A DNA stretch of 36,671 nucleotides from HGM11788 sp964654945 (lineage in GTDB: Bacteria; Bacillota; Clostridia; Lachnospirales; CAG-274). Below the pieces are notes generated by a model that was not told where the DNA came from, did not search any database, and saw nothing but the letters and a program-made list of their open reading frames with translations. The DNA lies in assembly GCA_964654945.1 (NCBI GenBank), contig CAZZLN010000014.1:1-36671 (forward strand). The letters are read 5' to 3'. Position numbers and translations under genes: made by a program. How positions within the stretch are numbered: position 1 is the first letter of the stretch; each line of letters opens with the position of its first letter. Positions 24,219-32,630 of this stretch are shown here, piece by piece.

Positions 24219-24854
24219 ATGACCGTACAGGAAGAATTTAACAAATTAACAGCCGAAAATTTAATTAAAAATCTTGAAAAAAGAAATATGGAAGCTTATT
24301 ATGCTCCAAATAAGGCGGAAGCAGTTAAAACTGTACTATCTATTATTAAAGAGGGTTCTGTAATAAGCTGGGGCGGCTCAATGACAATGGGTGAAATTGG
24401 TCTTAGTGATGAGCTGAAAAAAGGCAATTTTACTCTTATTGACCGTTCAGAGGCTAAAACTCCTGAAGAAATAAAAGATATGTACCACAAAGCCTTTAGC
24501 TGTGATTATTATATTATGAGCAGCAATGCAGTTACCAAAGACGGTATTTTATTAAATATAGACGGAAACGGCAACAGAGTTGCGGCTTTAATATATGGTC
24601 CTGAAAACGTAATTGTAATTGCCGGTATTAATAAAATTGCAAGTGATATTAATTCAGCATACAAAAGAATGAAGGATATAGCCTGTGTTAAAAACACTAT
24701 AAGACTTAACAAAAATACGCCTTGCCATAAAACAGGAAAATGTTCTGACTGTTTAAGTCCAGATTGTATATGCAATCATATTGTTGCAACAAGAAGAAGC
24801 GGCATTAAGGGCAGAATTAAGGTAATTATAGTTGGAGAGCATTTAGGATATTAA
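24219..24854 (+). CDS. LUD-domain (DUF162/LutC-like) protein
   Basis: The 211-residue protein belongs to the LUD/DUF162 family that includes LutC of the lactate-utilization complex. It has KNLEKRNMEAYYAPNKAEA then VLSIIKEGSVISWGGSMTMGEIGL at the front, the central FSCDYYIMSSNAVTKDGILLNIDGNGNRVAALIYGPENVIVIAGINKI, and a Cys-rich end (CHKTGKCSDCLSPDCICNHIV). No LutA or LutB lies nearby, so a lactate role is unsupported; stand-alone members of this type have no proven function. The start follows AAGGAGGTG, 12 bp after lysA. Confidence 0.85.
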   Translation: MTVQEEFNKLTAENLIKNLEKRNMEAYYAPNKAEAVKTVLSIIKEGSVISWGGSMTMGEIGLSDELKKGNFTLIDRSEAKTPEEIKDMYHKAFSCDYYIMSSNAVTKDGILLNIDGNGNRVAALIYGPENVIVIAGINKIASDINSAYKRMKDIACVKNTIRLNKNTPCHKTGKCSDCLSPDCICNHIVATRRSGIKGRIKVIIVGEHLGY

Positions 24855-24882
24855 ATCAGAGAATGAGAGAGGGAAGTATTTT

Positions 24883-25296
24883 ATGAATGATGAGTATAAA
24901 AATAATTATGATGATGATAATGAAGTTGTAGATTCTATACCTGAAGGCACAAAACACCTAGGTGATGACGACAATATTCAGGAATATGAATATAACAACA
25001 AAGACTTCTGCAACGGAAAAACCAAAATAATAATTGAGAGTGGTCCTGCATCCATAGTTACAAAAATAGCCCTTGTATTAAGTCTGCTCTCTGTTATATT
25101 CTGCCTTTTCCCTAAATTTGCATTTATAGCTGCTCTTTTAGGTGCAGGTATTGCATTGTTGTCAATTGCATATAATCTTAACGGCAAAATTATTGCAGCA
25201 TTTGCAATTTTTTTAAGTATATTGGGAGGAATATTTGCAGCCTGCAGTACAGTTATTTGGGCAATATTATATGCCATAATTGGGTTATTTTCATAA
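24883..25296 (+). CDS. Small membrane protein, DUF4190-like
   Basis: The function of this 137-residue protein is not recognised. Residues 1-55 are acidic and hydrophilic (NNYDDDNEVVD... and GDDDNIQEYEYNNKD). Three hydrophobic segments then follow: IVTKIALVLSLLSVIFCLFP, FAFIAALLGAGIALLSIAYNL and IIAAFAIFLSILGGIFAACSTVIWAILYAIIGLF. The alternating small-residue helices resemble DUF4190-type membrane proteins. It starts 28 bp after the LUD gene behind GAGAGGG and is the last gene of the operon before a hairpin. Confidence 0.7.
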   Translation: MNDEYKNNYDDDNEVVDSIPEGTKHLGDDDNIQEYEYNNKDFCNGKTKIIIESGPASIVTKIALVLSLLSVIFCLFPKFAFIAALLGAGIALLSIAYNLNGKIIAAFAIFLSILGGIFAACSTVIWAILYAIIGLFS

Positions 25297-25305
25297 TTTA
25301 GGAAT

Positions 25306-25354
25306 ATAGGGGAAATATAAGTTAAAAATATTTATGACTTAAACATTCCCCTAT
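25306..25354. terminator. Long hairpin between convergent operons
   Basis: ATAGGGGAA (25306-25314) pairs with TTCCCCTAT (25346-25354), and an inner AAGT/ACTT pairing narrows the loop. There is no good T run on either side, so termination strength is uncertain, but its placement between two convergent genes supports that role. Confidence 0.55.
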
Positions 25355-25365
25355 TGCCCTAAAAT

Positions 25366-25923
25366 CTATAATATTTTCTTTAACTTATACAAATCTTTAA
25401 TATATACCTCTCTCAAACTTCTGTTATAAATTACTGATGCAGGGTGATATAAAGGAAAAAGTTTTATATTATTAACCCTCATAATCTCTCCATGACAATC
25501 ACCTATAACAATTTTATTATTGAGTGTAACATTCTTCAGAGCAAAATTTCCAAGAGTAACAACTAATTTTGGCTTTACAATTTCAATTTCTCTATGTAAA
25601 TAAGGAACAAAAAATTCAAGCTCAGACTTATTGGGCGGTCTGTTTACAGGCTTGTTTGTTTTGGGACTAAGCTTAAAAGGTCTTAGCTTTACAACATTAG
25701 TAATATAAATATTATTTCTTTCAAGACCTAAAATTTCAAGAAATTCATTAAGGTTTTGCCCTGCTTTCCCAACAAAGGGCTTTCCCTGTTTTTCCTCCTC
25801 TCCTCCCGGAGCTTCTCCAATAAGCATAATTTTAGCACCTGCATTTCCTTCACCAAAAACAATTTTTCTTCCCTCAAAAATTCTCCGGCTTTCTTCAGCC
25901 ATTTTTTTATTAAAGCTTTCCAT
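25366..25923 (-). CDS. Uracil-DNA glycosylase superfamily protein (family 4-like, no Fe-S cysteines)
   Basis: This 185-residue protein contains the family-4 UDG motif A GEAPGGEEEKQGKPFVGKAG, then NIYITNVVKLRP and the motif B loop LYHPASVIYN. Canonical family-4 enzymes ligate a 4Fe-4S cluster with four Cys; here the NVVKCRP position is Leu and no N-terminal CxxC exists, so the cluster is absent. The frame is open to 25959, but ATG at 25921-25923 with AGGAG (25931-25935) is the better start, because the longer form begins inside the preceding gene and lacks a site. It is the last gene of the envelope cluster and ends at a hairpin. Confidence 0.85.
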   Translation of the reverse strand: MESFNKKMAEESRRIFEGRKIVFGEGNAGAKIMLIGEAPGGEEEKQGKPFVGKAGQNLNEFLEILGLERNNIYITNVVKLRPFKLSPKTNKPVNRPPNKSELEFFVPYLHREIEIVKPKLVVTLGNFALKNVTLNNKIVIGDCHGEIMRVNNIKLFPLYHPASVIYNRSLREVYIKDLYKLKKIL

Positions 25924-25933
25924 ATATTTTCTC

Positions 25934-28459
25934 CTATTCAAGTAAATATTTATTGCCAAAAATTAAATCATATTGTAACAAATAATAATCTCTTAATTCA
26001 TCTCTGTCCCAATTGCTTAAAAATTCCTTATGTATGACAGGATATTTATCCCTAAGACTAAATATATAGTCAAAATAAGAACTGTGTTCTATCTCAGCAT
26101 CTCTTAAAATCTGGGGTGCAAGCTGATTTGGGGTAATTTTTATATTATTTTCTCCAAAATCTATATCCTTATAATTTGAATAAGCAATAAGAGGTGTCTG
26201 ATATTTTGTCCATTTATTTTTATAAATTTCAGTTTCTCTTAAAGCAGCCAACGGAGGCAAATGGTCACCAAAAACATAAAGAAGCGTTGGTCTGTCAGTA
26301 TTATCAATATAGTCAATTACATTCTGTATCATTTTTCCACCATTTATAATTGACTGTGAATACTGTTCAATTTCTTCTTTATCAGAGCTGCTTAATTTTT
26401 TACTGTTTATATTAACACTAACCTCCATATCCTCTTTATTATATTTGTTACTATAGGGAGAATGTTCCTCCATAGTTACGCCAAGAATAAATTTTGGCTT
26501 TGAATTATCAGAAGCAATATCAATTATTTTATTCCCTATAAAATCATCCGGTATATATTCCATATTGCTTGAAATATATTTATCCAGAATATCTTTACTG
26601 TAAAAATTGTCTACCCCCATGCTTTTATAAGCATTTGCACTATTATAAAATGACGGCTGAACAGGCTGAATAACATTTGTTTCATAGCCATTATCCTTAA
26701 ATTCTCCTACTATACTTGGAAATCTGCTGTCTTTATTAAAATATATTGTATAAGGAATTACGCCCTCAAGCATATAATAATTTGAAAGACCCGTCATCAT
26801 TTCAAATTCAACTGCTGCACTTTCTCCCCCAAAATAAGGCGATACAATATTTCCTTTTCCATATTTTCTGTAAACAGGAAGTGCATCACAGCTTAATGTA
26901 AATTCCTTAGCCTGATTAATATCAAAATAGGATTCTACCAATATCACAATAACATCAGGCTTTGTATCTGAAACTACAGGTTTATATTTATCTGCTATAT
27001 TTTTTATTTCGGATATATTTTCTTTTGTATAATCTTCAGGCTTCTCAGGGAATAAAGTTTTCCAGCTTTCCTTAAAATTATCATAGTTGTAAAGAAATAT
27101 ACCTTCATTTATATATTTTGTAGTCTGGTCTGAATTTTCATTTTTAACCTCTGAACTAAAAAACACAGAATTTCCTGATAATACAAAAAACAATGTAAGA
27201 ACAGTTACAACAGCCGCATAGCCTGCTCTTGGTGACGGCTTCAAAAATTTTATAATCCTTTTTATATTTACTAATACAGCACTTAATATAAATATCCCAA
27301 TAAGCACTAAAAAAACTATTCCGACTATTCCAATATAGCTTTTAGCCATAAGCACCATTTCTCTTATGAGTATAAAATCAACAAGTTTAAAAACCGAATT
27401 ATGAAAATGCAGCTTTATGGCATTTGCAACTAAATATACAATTGCTGTATTTAAAATTACAATAATTGTTAAATTTTTTCCAAACGCAGCATATATTAAA
27501 TTTACAATACAATAAAATATAAAAAGGTTATAGAAAAATGTGCCTGATACAAAATAGCTTAAAACATTTAAAACTCCTTCTGATGTTACATCAGGCATAG
27601 CCATAAATCTTATAAACATTTCAACACCGCATATTAATACAAATAGAATTGATGTGGAATATATTTGATTTTTAACGGAATTCCAATATTTAATAGTATT
27701 GAGCTCTGTTTTTTTATTTTTAATATGTATAAAATTTATTTTTTCAAAATATCTTAAAATCTCAGAATTTTTTATATTTTCAGAAAATACTATAACACTA
27801 AGCCAAAGCACATAAATACTTACTATAATATAAGTTCCATATCCAAAATTTGAAATTGTAATATTTTTTATTGAAAAAACAGCTTTGTTTAAGTATATAT
27901 AAATAATTGCAATAATACCAAAAGCAATAAATAAAGGCTTCATACTATCCGTATTTTCTTTGTTTGTATATGCTCCAAAAAAGTAAAGAAAAGCATAATA
28001 AAGCATAATATAAACATTAATATGAAAAACATAAACACTGATAGCACTAATAATAAGAATTATTACACCTATAACATCTAATATGCCTGATTTTTTAACA
28101 CACTTCCAAGATAAAATACAGTTAAAAATTTTGTTATTTACAAATGTCATAATTTGAACAGATGGAATAAATGAGCAAATCGCAAAAAGCATATCTTTTC
28201 TGCTTCCATCAGCCATATTAAACATTATTAATATTGAAGCAGCAAATAAAACCGCACCTGCAATATAGCCCCATTTGTTAAAATTATAATTTTTTGAAGC
28301 AAAGCTTATTGTAATCATTCCAAATATTACAAGAATAGCATAATATAATAAATCATAAATTATATACGCAGTTTCATTTGAAAAATATCTTCCAATTTCA
28401 GATACAATACCAATTATAATAAGCATTATAAACAAAAAATATATCCTTTTTGCTTTCAC
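25934..28459 (-). CDS. LtaS-like membrane phosphoglycerol transferase / sulfatase-fold enzyme
   Basis: The 841-residue protein has about a dozen N-terminal membrane helices (~5-430) and an extracellular alkaline-phosphatase/sulfatase-fold domain (~500-820), the LtaS layout. Metal and catalytic elements are VILVESYFD (Glu509), the nucleophile region YFGGESAAVEFEMMTG, MEEHSPY and YVFGDHLPPL. LtaS uses Thr as nucleophile; the aligned residue here is Ser547. The N-terminal region is much larger than the five helices of S. aureus LtaS. The start codon is GTG behind GAGGTG. It probably makes or modifies a glycerol-phosphate wall polymer, but the substrate is inferred. Confidence 0.85.
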   Translation of the reverse strand: MKAKRIYFLFIMLIIIGIVSEIGRYFSNETAYIIYDLLYYAILVIFGMITISFASKNYNFNKWGYIAGAVLFAASILIMFNMADGSRKDMLFAICSFIPSVQIMTFVNNKIFNCILSWKCVKKSGILDVIGVIILIISAISVYVFHINVYIMLYYAFLYFFGAYTNKENTDSMKPLFIAFGIIAIIYIYLNKAVFSIKNITISNFGYGTYIIVSIYVLWLSVIVFSENIKNSEILRYFEKINFIHIKNKKTELNTIKYWNSVKNQIYSTSILFVLICGVEMFIRFMAMPDVTSEGVLNVLSYFVSGTFFYNLFIFYCIVNLIYAAFGKNLTIIVILNTAIVYLVANAIKLHFHNSVFKLVDFILIREMVLMAKSYIGIVGIVFLVLIGIFILSAVLVNIKRIIKFLKPSPRAGYAAVVTVLTLFFVLSGNSVFFSSEVKNENSDQTTKYINEGIFLYNYDNFKESWKTLFPEKPEDYTKENISEIKNIADKYKPVVSDTKPDVIVILVESYFDINQAKEFTLSCDALPVYRKYGKGNIVSPYFGGESAAVEFEMMTGLSNYYMLEGVIPYTIYFNKDSRFPSIVGEFKDNGYETNVIQPVQPSFYNSANAYKSMGVDNFYSKDILDKYISSNMEYIPDDFIGNKIIDIASDNSKPKFILGVTMEEHSPYSNKYNKEDMEVSVNINSKKLSSSDKEEIEQYSQSIINGGKMIQNVIDYIDNTDRPTLLYVFGDHLPPLAALRETEIYKNKWTKYQTPLIAYSNYKDIDFGENNIKITPNQLAPQILRDAEIEHSSYFDYIFSLRDKYPVIHKEFLSNWDRDELRDYYLLQYDLIFGNKYLLE

Positions 28460-28477
28460 ATATATACACCTCTTTAG

Positions 28478-29527
28478 TTACTTTTCAGCTTTTATTAATG
28501 CTGATAAAACTATTCCTCCGATTAGTCCTCCTATATGAGCAAAATTATCCACATTAGGAATTAAAAAACCGCTTGCGGCACCAACTATTGCATAAATAAC
28601 AGCAATATAAAAATCAAATCCGCCTACACTGTGTTTTAATTTATATGAAAGATATATAAGCATACCAACTATGCCAAATATAGCTCCTGATGCACCTACT
28701 GCAAGTCCATAAGGTGTAAAAATAAAGCTTGTACACCCTGCAATTATTCCGGATAAAATATATATTGTCAAAAATTTAATATGTCCTGTGTATTTTTCAA
28801 CCCTTGAGCCTAAAATAAGCAAAGAAAAATTATTACATATATAATGCTCCAAACCTCCATGAGTAAACATATATGTAAAAAATCTGTATATTTCTCCCTG
28901 TGAAACCATATACTTATCAAGAGCCATTTTATATATTATTTCTTCACCTGTTTTTGTATACATAATAATCCAAAAGATTGTATTTATAACAAACAATATA
29001 TATGTTATGTATGGCTTTGTACATTTCATTTTTGACGCATCATATTCTGCCCCATACATTTTAAGCTCACCGGTATTGACACTAAAGCTCTGATTTTTTC
29101 CAAAAGCTGAAACAAGAGCCTGTCTTATATTCAGTATTTCACTTGGCTGCTGACCCTTTACAACAATATCATTTTTTGAAATATCAACAACCCACTTTGC
29201 TTCTACAAAATCAGCACTGTAATCATCAATATCATTTTTTGAATATTCAATAAGGTTTTCATCGGGAGCAGAAGAAAGAAATACCATCAAAAATATTTTT
29301 TTACCCTCAACAGATTTAAAGCTTTTTGATATAATCTCTGCATATTTTTTATAATCACTTTCCATATTACAGTTTATAACACATATTCCATAAACAATAT
29401 GTCCCTGTCTTTTTGAAAATGTCATAAATTTAGTAAACTCTGTTATGTTCTGAGAACTGCAAAGTCCCGGAACAATATTAAAATGTATATTTGTAAGCTC
29501 CTTAGCCACATCTGCAATATAAGCCAA
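28478..29527 (-). CDS. Rhomboid-family intramembrane serine protease
   Basis: This 349-residue rhomboid protease has a ~165-residue cytosolic N-terminal domain without membrane helices. The six-helix rhomboid core follows, with HYICNN (His228, Asn232-233), GASGAIFG (nucleophile Ser280) and NFAHIGGLIGG (catalytic His331). The long N-terminal domain recalls GluP/YqgP-type Firmicute rhomboids, but the C-terminal TPR region of those proteins is missing. The start is TTG (29525-29527) behind GAGGATGA, fitting low translation efficiency. It is 12 bp downstream of bofA and 18 bp upstream of the LtaS-like gene. Confidence 0.88.
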   Translation of the reverse strand: MAYIADVAKELTNIHFNIVPGLCSSQNITEFTKFMTFSKRQGHIVYGICVINCNMESDYKKYAEIISKSFKSVEGKKIFLMVFLSSAPDENLIEYSKNDIDDYSADFVEAKWVVDISKNDIVVKGQQPSEILNIRQALVSAFGKNQSFSVNTGELKMYGAEYDASKMKCTKPYITYILFVINTIFWIIMYTKTGEEIIYKMALDKYMVSQGEIYRFFTYMFTHGGLEHYICNNFSLLILGSRVEKYTGHIKFLTIYILSGIIAGCTSFIFTPYGLAVGASGAIFGIVGMLIYLSYKLKHSVGGFDFYIAVIYAIVGAASGFLIPNVDNFAHIGGLIGGIVLSALIKAEK

Positions 29528-29539
29528 TTAAATCATCCT

Positions 29540-29818
29540 CTAAATCATAAAATAATTCAGACAATACATCATAGCTACTCCGGGTATTCCAAGCACACCT
29601 GAAACGAATGCCGTAAATAAATTTATGCCCAGCACTAAATTATAAGCCGATAATATATAATCTGCAACTAAAATTGTCGAAATTCCTGTTAATCCTCTCC
29701 AAAAAAAGCCCCTTAATATTTTTGAGCCGTTAAAAATAACTGCCAACGCAAACATAGCACTTGATAATATTAACCAGCCTATTAGAAGCTGCGAATTTAA
29801 TTCAAACATATTTGTCAC
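29540..29818 (-). CDS. bofA: BofA-like pro-sigmaK processing inhibitor
   Basis: This 92-residue membrane protein is of the BofA family. It has two to three hydrophobic stretches and the C-terminal signature LGINLFTAFVSGVLGIPGVAMMY, where BofA has the conserved GIN...T....GxLGIPG. In Bacillus sporulation BofA holds the SpoIVFB protease inactive in the outer forespore membrane. Here it sits between a GT2 gene and a rhomboid protease rather than next to recR, so the protease partner could differ. GGGGTGAC lies before its ATG. Confidence 0.85.
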   Translation of the reverse strand: MTNMFELNSQLLIGWLILSSAMFALAVIFNGSKILRGFFWRGLTGISTILVADYILSAYNLVLGINLFTAFVSGVLGIPGVAMMYCLNYFMI

Positions 29819-29854
29819 CCCCTGTACAAATATATTTTTAAAAAACTGTTTTTA

Positions 29855-31489
29855 TTACTCCACAGCTATTTTATATTCACATTTTTCACCTGTATATATC
29901 TTTGCTGAAAAACCGCTTAGTGCATATTTTTTGCCATATAATGCAGATATATCCTGTCTTAGCTCTCTTTCGGCCTTAACACCTTTATTTCCCATAAAAA
30001 TATATACAGTGCATTTTTTTAAAGACTTAACATAACCGCCTATATACCATATGCCATCTCTGAAATATGAATATTCCTCAACGTACTCGATATTATTTTT
30101 AATATCTTTATTAATTTTTTCAGGAATTAAAATATTCTTGCTTTCTAAACTGAAATCAGCCCTGTGCTGAGTTAAATTAACATTATAAAATCTATCATTA
30201 CAACAAAACTCACTATGTTTTTTATAAAGCCTTTTCTTTTCGTCTGCAAGTCTTTTAAGCTTTAATATATCAATTCTGTCATCACCTCTTGAAAAAGATT
30301 CATAATGATAAAGCTTAACATTATTTAAAACAACATTATTATATCCTCTTTCAACAAGACTAAGGCACAAATCAACATCATTGTATCCGACTCTGAAATC
30401 TTCATCAAAGCCTATAAATTTATCTTTTTTAATCATCATACAGGCGGCAGTTACGGCAGACACATTATAATTGTATCTGTTTCTGCCAAAATAAATATCT
30501 TTATTATCTCTCATTCCTATCAGATAATGCACAGGACCGGGTTTTATATTTATAACGCCACAGTGCTGAATAATGTCGGAATTTGGGTAATACAGCTTAA
30601 CACCTACTGCACCTATATTTTTTTCACTTGCATATGATGCCATAATTTCCAACCAGTTTTCAGTGATTACTTCTGTATCATCATTAATAAACAATAAAAA
30701 ATCACCATCAGCATTTTCAGCACCCATATTACACATTTTAGAAAAATTAAAATTGCATTTTTCATAAATATATTTATCAGCAAGATTTTTATATTTTTCA
30801 GGCTCTTTACTTCCATTATCGGCAATAATAATTTCATAGTCATAATATGTGCTTTTATTCCTTATGCTATCTATACACCTTTTTAGGACAGTGAAATTAT
30901 CCTTTGACGGAATAATAATGCTTATTTTATTATTTACACTATTTAATTTTCTGTTATTTTCATTAAGCTTGCGTCTGCTTTTATATAATATTTCGGATAT
31001 ATGATAAACTGAAATTTTACTGTCAGCAAGCATAATAATATTAGAATAGAAATCTCTGTTTTTATCTAAAATACTTTTTTTAATAAGAGCAAAACCAATG
31101 TAATCAAAAGCTTTTAATGTGTCAGGTGACCAGTCAGGCTTATAAAAATTTTTGTCATTCAAACACTCATCACTGTATACAATATCATACCTTTCATTTT
31201 GCAAAGCAGCCACCATATTATAAATAGTATATTCAAAAAGAATATAATCTTCATTTAAAAAGCATACATACTCTGCATCATCAGAAAATGTTCCTGTTGT
31301 CACAACAATATTTTCATAGCTTTGATTAATGCTGACATTTTTATTAGCAACAATATTTACAACAGGCTTATATTCCAGCTTTTTTGCATTTGAAATATAT
31401 GAAAACTTATTTTTTACTATTTTATTTTTAATTTTATTTTCAAAAAGGAATAAATTGCCCTTTAATCCTATAGTTTTGTTATATTTCAC
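29855..31489 (-). CDS. Family 2 glycosyltransferase (cell-surface polysaccharide)
   Basis: This 544-residue cytosolic GT-A glycosyltransferase carries the GT2 domain at ~190-420. It starts with ISIIIPSKDNFTVLKRCIDSI and has ADNGS, CNFSKMCNMGAENADGDFLLFINDDTEV with the DD metal-binding pair, AVTAACMMIKKDKF and DEDFRVGYNDVDLCLSLVERGY. Residues 1-185 look like a degenerate preceding domain (YSDECLN...PDWSPDTLKAFDYIGFALIKKSIL). The last ~120 residues are a separate beta-rich tail. Similar proteins build surface glycans. The start codon is GTG (31487-31489) with GGATGA upstream; no ATG is in frame nearby. It leads the envelope cluster. Confidence 0.85.
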   Translation of the reverse strand: MKYNKTIGLKGNLFLFENKIKNKIVKNKFSYISNAKKLEYKPVVNIVANKNVSINQSYENIVVTTGTFSDDAEYVCFLNEDYILFEYTIYNMVAALQNERYDIVYSDECLNDKNFYKPDWSPDTLKAFDYIGFALIKKSILDKNRDFYSNIIMLADSKISVYHISEILYKSRRKLNENNRKLNSVNNKISIIIPSKDNFTVLKRCIDSIRNKSTYYDYEIIIADNGSKEPEKYKNLADKYIYEKCNFNFSKMCNMGAENADGDFLLFINDDTEVITENWLEIMASYASEKNIGAVGVKLYYPNSDIIQHCGVINIKPGPVHYLIGMRDNKDIYFGRNRYNYNVSAVTAACMMIKKDKFIGFDEDFRVGYNDVDLCLSLVERGYNNVVLNNVKLYHYESFSRGDDRIDILKLKRLADEKKRLYKKHSEFCCNDRFYNVNLTQHRADFSLESKNILIPEKINKDIKNNIEYVEEYSYFRDGIWYIGGYVKSLKKCTVYIFMGNKGVKAERELRQDISALYGKKYALSGFSAKIYTGEKCEYKIAVE

Positions 31490-31523
31490 TTATGTTCATC
31501 CAATCTTCTTTTCAATTTATCTT

Positions 31524-31553
31524 ATTTTATCACAACCAACGGTAATATATCAA
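31524..31553 (-). promoter_or_regulatory. Promoter of the GT2-bofA-rhomboid-LtaS-UDG cluster
   Basis: On the minus strand TTGATA (31553-31548), an 18-bp spacer and TAAAAT (31529-31524), about 35 bp before the GTG start. Confidence 0.55.
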
Positions 31554-31609
31554 GCATATAACTATTAAGAATAATGAAAATTTGTAATTAATTTGTCATA
31601 TAAATATCA

Positions 31610-31651
31610 TTGACTTTTTTTTTGAATATATTATAATAAATAAGATATAAT
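31610..31651 (+). promoter_or_regulatory. Tandem promoters of ssrA
   Basis: TTGACT (31610-31615)-N16-TATAAT (31632-31637) and an overlapping TTGAAT (31622-31627)-N18-TATAAT (31646-31651) lie 30 to 45 bp before the tmRNA 5' end. RNase P would remove the short leader. Confidence 0.75.
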
Positions 31652-31680
31652 AAATTATGAAATTCTTTTCTTTTAATTAT

Positions 31681-32031
31681 GGGGATGCAATGGTTTCGAC
31701 GGGGATTTTGAAAGTTGGGATAGCCATTGGAGGCGGGAGACTCCTAAAAAGCCCAAAACTTTTAAAAATAATCGACAACGATAATTTAGCTTTAGCAGCT
31801 TAATTTATGCTGCTCATCAGCCTCAGATTTCTCGCAGTCTGAGTTACTGATGCCGACTTTTGCGAGGCACTTTTTATACAAAGCTTTGAGTATAAAAAAG
31901 ATTTATGAAGCTACCGAATTTTAAAGCCTGTTTGCTGGCGTTAGAAATTGGAAATTTTAAAAAACAAACTGTAATGGAAGAAGTCCTGACCAACGGATTT
32001 TCGGACAGGGGTTCGATTCCCCTCATCTCCA
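31681..32031 (+). ncRNA. ssrA: Transfer-messenger RNA (tmRNA)
   Basis: The tmRNA rescues stalled ribosomes with SmpB. The 5' GGGGATG pairs with CATCTCC at the 3' end (7 bp with one G-U). The tRNA-like T arm GGTTCGATTCC and the 5' GCAATGGTTTCGACGGGG are characteristic. CCA is not encoded: the discriminator A at 32031 is followed by CT. The tag frame ends at TAA 31801-31803 and reads IIDNDNLALAA if translation resumes at ATA 31768. The usual resume codon is GCA, so the first tag residue is uncertain, but the hydrophobic end LALAA is the normal protease signal. Confidence 0.95.
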
Positions 32032-32087
32032 CTATATTATATCTTTATATATTATTTAAAGATTAATCCCTTTAAATCCTTGTATTT

Positions 32088-32132
32088 AAGCCATTTTTTA
32101 AGATGTTTAATTCTTAAATGGCTTATTTTTTT
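32088..32132 (+). terminator. Terminator of ssrA
   Basis: AAGCCATTT (32088-32096) pairs with AAATGGCTT (32116-32124), with an inner AAGA/TCTT pairing, and a T run follows at 32126-32132. Confidence 0.85.
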
Positions 32133-32204
32133 GTTATCATATGTTTTATAATTTTTTTGTGAAAATACCATCTAATATCGTAATTTATCATATAATATCA
32201 GAAA

Positions 32205-32226
32205 AACTATGCCCCCAACTATGCCC
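32205..32226. repeat. 10-bp direct repeat AACTATGCCC
   Basis: Two exact copies at 32205-32214 and 32217-32226, separated by 2 bp, lie between ssrA and the end of the integrase remnant. Short direct repeats beside an int gene are often recombinase arm or core-flanking sites; that role is inferred. Confidence 0.5.
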
Positions 32227-32271
32227 TCGAATAATATAAATCAAGTACTATAAGCGCTAAATATTTTTAAA

Positions 32272-32451
32272 TTATATTGTATCTATTAACGATATAGCTC
32301 TTACTTTCTGCTCTTCTAAGATGTGTATATAAATATTTTGAGTAATAGTTGGATTGCTATGCCCAAGCAGTTTGCTTACAGTTAAAACATCAATATTATT
32401 CCTAAAGAGTCTACTTGCAAATGTATGTCTAAGAGTGTGTATAACCCTGTA
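32272..32451 (-). pseudogene. C-terminal fragment of a tyrosine recombinase (integrase)
   Basis: Between stops at 32454-32452 and 32274-32272 the minus strand encodes 59 codons reading YRVIHTLRHTFASRLFRNNI, then DVLTVSKLLGHSNPTITQNIYIHILEEQKVRAISL. These are the last conserved boxes of phage/ICE integrases: HxLRH with Arg, LGH, and the Tyr nucleophile in QNIYIH. The N-terminal binding domain and the box I Arg are missing, so it cannot be active. It lies 240 bp downstream of ssrA, a classic integration target, and marks a lost element. A hairpin-rich tract begins 34 bp upstream of the break. Confidence 0.88.
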
Positions 32452-32484
32452 TTATTGCAATAAAACCTCTAAACTTAATATATT

Positions 32485-32630
32485 ACAAGAAGTTCGCACT
32501 TCTTGTTACTGTGCTCGCTTTGCTCACACAGTTACCCTGTTTAACAGGGTAATATAACTACCTCAGCTGACGCCTCGGTAACTTATCCTCAAAAATCGAA
32601 AACAAGCTTTCATTTTCTTCGGATAAGTTA
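32485..32630. repeat. Hairpin-rich tract upstream of the truncated integrase
   Basis: Successive inverted repeats: ACAAGAAGT-TCGC-ACTTCTTGT (32485-32506); ACTGTG/CACAGT (32508-32532); TTACCCTG-TTTAA-CAGGGTAA (32532-32552), sharing a base with the former; and TAACTTATCC/GGATAAGTTA (32579-32630) enclosing GAAAA/TTTTC. No gene is recognised. Its make-up resembles a palindromic repeat element of the kind that inserts between genes. Together with 32272-32451 it fills most of the 725-bp stretch between ssrA and the HD gene; 32631-32695 shows nothing clear. Confidence 0.65.

Noticed and set aside
24509..25277. Minus-strand hydrophobic ORFs opposite the LUD and small membrane protein genes
   Set aside because: The plus-strand frames have operon spacing, ribosome sites and family motifs; the opposite frames have none.
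32354..32557. 67-codon plus-strand ORF downstream of ssrA
   Set aside because: It lies opposite the integrase remnant and hairpin tract, whose minus-strand frame has clear recombinase motifs.
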